In this document: piece by piece, positions 31,058 through 33,435 of the stretch
Layout: each line of letters opens with the position of its first letter
Numbering within the stretch: the stretch's first letter is position 1
Notes under the pieces: model-generated
Seen by the model: the letters and a program-made list of their open reading frames with translations, nothing else
The model's database searches: none
What the model was told of the DNA's origin: nothing
Origin: Kineococcus vitellinus
GTDB taxonomy: Bacteria; Actinomycetota; Actinomycetes; Actinomycetales; Kineococcaceae
Direction: 5' to 3'
Assembly: GCF_009906315.1 (NCBI RefSeq)
Contig: NZ_JAAALL010000010.1
Location: 1 to 33,435 of the forward strand
DNA: 33,435 bases
Translations under genes and position numbers: made by a program

Positions 31058-31821
31058 GCGCGTTCGCCAGCTACCCCAGCCTCGCCGGGCGGGCCGTGCT
31101 CGTCAGCGGCGGCGCCAGCGGCCTCGGCGCGGAGTTCGTCACCCGCTTCGCCCGCCAGGGCGCCCGGGTCGGCTTCGTCGACGTCCAGGACGAGGCGGGG
31201 CGGGCCCTGGCCGAGCAGCTGGCCGCGGACGGCTGCCCGCCGCCGGTGTACCGGCACGCCGACGTGCGCGACCTCGCCGCCTACGCCGCGGTCCTCGAGG
31301 AGGTCGCCGCGCTGACCGGCCCGGTCACCGTCCTCGTCAACAACGCCGCCGACGACACCCGGCGGCCGCTGGCCGCGGTGGACGAGGACTCCTGGGACGC
31401 GGGGTTCCGGGTGAACCTGGACCACCAGTTCTTCGCGACGCGGGCGGTGGCGCCGATGATGCGCGCCGCCGGCGGGGGTTCGGTGGTCAACCTCGGTTCC
31501 ATCAGCACCCACGTCAAGCTCACCGACCTCGTCGTCTACCGCACGGCCAAGGCCGCCGTCGAGGGGCTGACCCGCGCGCTGGCGCTGGAGCTGGGCGGGG
31601 ACCGGATCCGGGTGAACTGCGTCATCCCCGGCTGGGTGATGACCGCCCGGCAGCTGGAGCAGTGGGTGGACGCCGAGGCCGAGGCGGTGCTGGACCGCGA
31701 GCAGGTGCTGCCGCTGCGGGTGCTGCCCGAGGACGTCGCCTCGCTGGTGCTGTGGCTGGCCGCCGAGGACAGCAGGGCCTGCACGGGGCAGAACTGGATC
31801 GTCGACGCGGGGTGGATGTGA
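31054..31821 (+). CDS. Short-chain dehydrogenase/reductase (SDR)
   Basis: A 255-residue classical SDR; GTG 31054 overlaps by four bases. The cofactor motif is SGGASGLG (18-25), with Ser in place of the usual Thr. FVDVQDE (about 41-47) has the Asp that favours NAD. NNAA (96-99), the catalytic Ser around 149-151 in NLGSIST and YRTAK (Y162, K166) complete the active site. The end CTGQNWIVDAGWM is unusual only in its final residues. Close relatives are sugar dehydrogenases (for example galactose, xylose or fucose), so it may act at the aldose stage as partner or alternative to the aldo/keto reductase, or on a keto-deoxy acid later in the route. Confidence 0.93.
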   Translation: MSAFASYPSLAGRAVLVSGGASGLGAEFVTRFARQGARVGFVDVQDEAGRALAEQLAADGCPPPVYRHADVRDLAAYAAVLEEVAALTGPVTVLVNNAADDTRRPLAAVDEDSWDAGFRVNLDHQFFATRAVAPMMRAAGGGSVVNLGSISTHVKLTDLVVYRTAKAAVEGLTRALALELGGDRIRVNCVIPGWVMTARQLEQWVDAEAEAVLDREQVLPLRVLPEDVASLVLWLAAEDSRACTGQNWIVDAGWM

Positions 31822-33435
31822 TGGGCGTGCAGGACACCGGGCAGCACGAGCACGAGCAGGACGATCAGCACGAGCAGGGCGAGCGGGCGCCGCTGCGCAG
31901 CAGGGCCTGGTTCGGCGCCTCCGGGCGCTCGGGGATGCTCTACCGCTCCTGGATGCGCAACCAGGGCTACGGCGCGGAGGTCTTCGACGGCCGGCCCGTC
32001 ATCGGCATCGCCACCACGTGGTCGGAGCTCTCGCCGTGCAACGCGCACCTGGACCGGGTGGCCGAGGCCGTCAAGCGCGGGGTGTGGATGGCCGGGGGAT
32101 TCCCGCTGGTCTTCCCCGTGATGTCGACCGGCGAGACGCTCATCCGCCCCACCGCCATGCTCTACCGCAACCTCATGGCGATGCAGGCCGAGGAGCTCAT
32201 CCGCGGCAACCCCCTCGACGGCGTCGTGCTGCTCTCCGGCTGCGACAAGACGACCCCGGCGCTGCTCATGGGCGCCGCCAGCGTCGACCTGCCGGCGATC
32301 GTCGTCACCGGCGGGCCGATGCTCAACGGCAAGTTCCGCGGCGAGGACGTCGGCTCGGGCACCCACGTGTGGCGCTTCGAGGCCGAGATGAAGGCCGGGC
32401 GGATGAGCGCGCAGGAGGGCGCCGTCGCCGAGGGCTGCATGGCCCGCTCCGCCGGGCACTGCATGACGATGGGCACGGCCTCCACCATGGCGTGCGTCGC
32501 CGAGGCCCTGGGCATGCAGCTGCCCGGCTCGGCGGCCGTGCCGGCCGTCGACGCCCGCCGCGGCGAGGTCGCCCAGGCCGCCGGCCAGCGGATCGTCGCC
32601 ATGGTGCACGAGGACCTGCGCCCCAGCGCCGTCATGACGCGCGGCGCCTTCGAGAACGCGATCCGGGTGGTCGCCGCGATCGGCGGTTCCACCAACGCCA
32701 TCGTCCACCTGCTCGCCCTCGCCGGCCGGCTGGGGGTGGTGCTGTCCCTGGACGACTTCGACGTCCTCGCCCGCGACGTGCCGACGGTCGTGGACCTCAT
32801 GCCCTCCGGGCGCTTCCTCATGGAGGACTTCTGCTACGCCGGGGGACTGCCCGCGGTGCTGCGCGACCTCGCCGAGAACGGCCTGCTCAACACCGGCGAG
32901 AGGACCGTCACCGGCCGCACCATCGGCGAGCTCGTCGCCGACGCCCCCTGCTGGGACCGCGAGGTGATCCGCGCCTTCGACGCGCCGCTGCAGCCGGCGG
33001 GTTCGGGGACCGCGGTGCTGCGCGGGAACCTCTGCCCGCGCGGCGCGGTCCTCAAGCAGTCGGCCGCCTCACCGGAACTGCTGCAGCACACCGGCCGCGC
33101 CGTCGTCTTCGACTCCCCGGAGGCCTACCACGCCGTCTGCGACGACGAGGACCTCGACATCAGCGCCGACGACGTCATCGTCGTGCGCGGCGCCGGTCCC
33201 CGCGGCTACCCCGGCATGCCGGAGGTGTCCAACGTGCCGCTGCCCGCCAAGCTGCTGCGCGCCGGCGTCAGCGACATGGTGCGCATCAGCGACGGCCGGA
33301 TGAGCGGCACGGGTTTCGGCGCGGTGGTCCTGCACGTGGCGCCCGAGGCCGCCGTCGGCGGACCGCTCGGCCTGCTGCGCACCGGGGACGTCATCACCCT
33401 CGACGTCCCCGCCCGCCGCCTGGACGTGCAGCTGA
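31821..33435 (+). CDS. IlvD/Edd-family sugar-acid dehydratase, L-arabinonate dehydratase type (3' end beyond window)
   Basis: The gene starts at ATG 31821 (1-base TGATG overlap) and runs off the window after 538 codons, lacking about 40-60 residues. It should remove water from an aldonate to give a 2-keto-3-deoxy acid. The iron-sulfur cysteines are C73 (SPCNAHL), C141 (SGCDKTTPA) and C214 (GHCMTMGTAST), spaced 68 and 73 apart as in Rhizobium L-arabinonate dehydratase as I recall it. The Lys of CDKTTPA, the Ser of ISDGRMSGTG, NAIRVVAAIGGSTNAIVHLL and LRGNLCPRGAVLKQSAASPE are also conserved. Similarity to that enzyme is high along the full visible length, more than to the valine/isoleucine enzyme. 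Residues 8-21 are a His/Glu/Gln/Asp-rich tail not found in relatives. The exact aldonate is unknown. Confidence 0.95.
   Translation, partial: MGVQDTGQHEHEQDDQHEQGERAPLRSRAWFGASGRSGMLYRSWMRNQGYGAEVFDGRPVIGIATTWSELSPCNAHLDRVAEAVKRGVWMAGGFPLVFPVMSTGETLIRPTAMLYRNLMAMQAEELIRGNPLDGVVLLSGCDKTTPALLMGAASVDLPAIVVTGGPMLNGKFRGEDVGSGTHVWRFEAEMKAGRMSAQEGAVAEGCMARSAGHCMTMGTASTMACVAEALGMQLPGSAAVPAVDARRGEVAQAAGQRIVAMVHEDLRPSAVMTRGAFENAIRVVAAIGGSTNAIVHLLALAGRLGVVLSLDDFDVLARDVPTVVDLMPSGRFLMEDFCYAGGLPAVLRDLAENGLLNTGERTVTGRTIGELVADAPCWDREVIRAFDAPLQPAGSGTAVLRGNLCPRGAVLKQSAASPELLQHTGRAVVFDSPEAYHAVCDDEDLDISADDVIVVRGAGPRGYPGMPEVSNVPLPAKLLRAGVSDMVRISDGRMSGTGFGAVVLHVAPEAAVGGPLGLLRTGDVITLDVPARRLDVQL

Overview
This window comes from a very GC-rich (well over 70 %) bacterium with strong G/C bias at third codon positions, many GTG starts, NarL-type two-component genes, Tat-type lipoprotein sugar-binding proteins and sugar importers without their own ATPase. 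All of this fits an actinobacterium. The Kineosporiaceae (Kineococcus or Quadrisphaera type) are a reasonable guess, but I cannot prove a genus from the sequence. I call 28 protein-coding genes, two of them cut by the window edges. I found no rRNA, tRNA, CRISPR array or insertion sequence.

Left block (1-11058), carbohydrate use. A minus-strand run starts at 10082 and goes leftward: a DUF5107/TPR protein of 1155 aa, a cellulase-like (clan GH-A) hydrolase, a lipoprotein sugar-binding protein, two permeases and a mutarotase-fold protein. An ABC exporter half-transporter, cut by the window start, follows and may be a separate unit. An AraC-type activator (10189-11058) diverges from the run. The shared 106-bp promoter region holds two copies of GGACGATCCG, 22 bp apart. 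They sit about -42 and -64 from both predicted start points, which suggests one activator site serving both promoters.

Middle block (11059-22801), mostly regulators and stand-alone genes. It holds an AlbA_2/Schlafen-type ATPase-like regulator, a NarL-type response regulator and histidine kinase divergent from an exported serine hydrolase of the beta-lactamase/DD-peptidase fold, and a class II Fic protein with a C-terminal winged helix. It also holds an RsbQ-like alpha/beta hydrolase overlapping a PAS-GGDEF-EAL protein, two uncharacterised proteins and a divergent Nramp-family transporter. The AlbA_2 and Fic genes each carry a perfect 14-bp-arm inverted repeat exactly over the promoter and start, and both look like autoregulated leaderless genes.

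Right block (22906-33435), a second sugar catabolic locus. A LacI-type repressor diverges from a nine-gene, almost gapless plus-strand operon. The operon encodes a sugar-binding lipoprotein, two permeases, an aldo/keto reductase, a Gfo/Idh/MocA oxidoreductase, a tautomerase-like small protein, a zinc alcohol dehydrogenase, an SDR and an IlvD/Edd dehydratase very close to L-arabinonate dehydratase (its C-terminus lies beyond the window). The likely logic is import followed by oxidative, non-phosphorylative breakdown of an aldose through its aldonate and 2-keto-3-deoxy acid. The substrate cannot be fixed from sequence.

Two features recur across the window. Eight genes show a -10-like hexamer 6 or 7 nt before the start codon and no Shine-Dalgarno sequence, the usual look of leaderless actinobacterial genes. 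Inside operons, genes are joined by 4-base GTGA/ATGA overlaps (ten cases) or 1-base TGATG overlaps (two cases).
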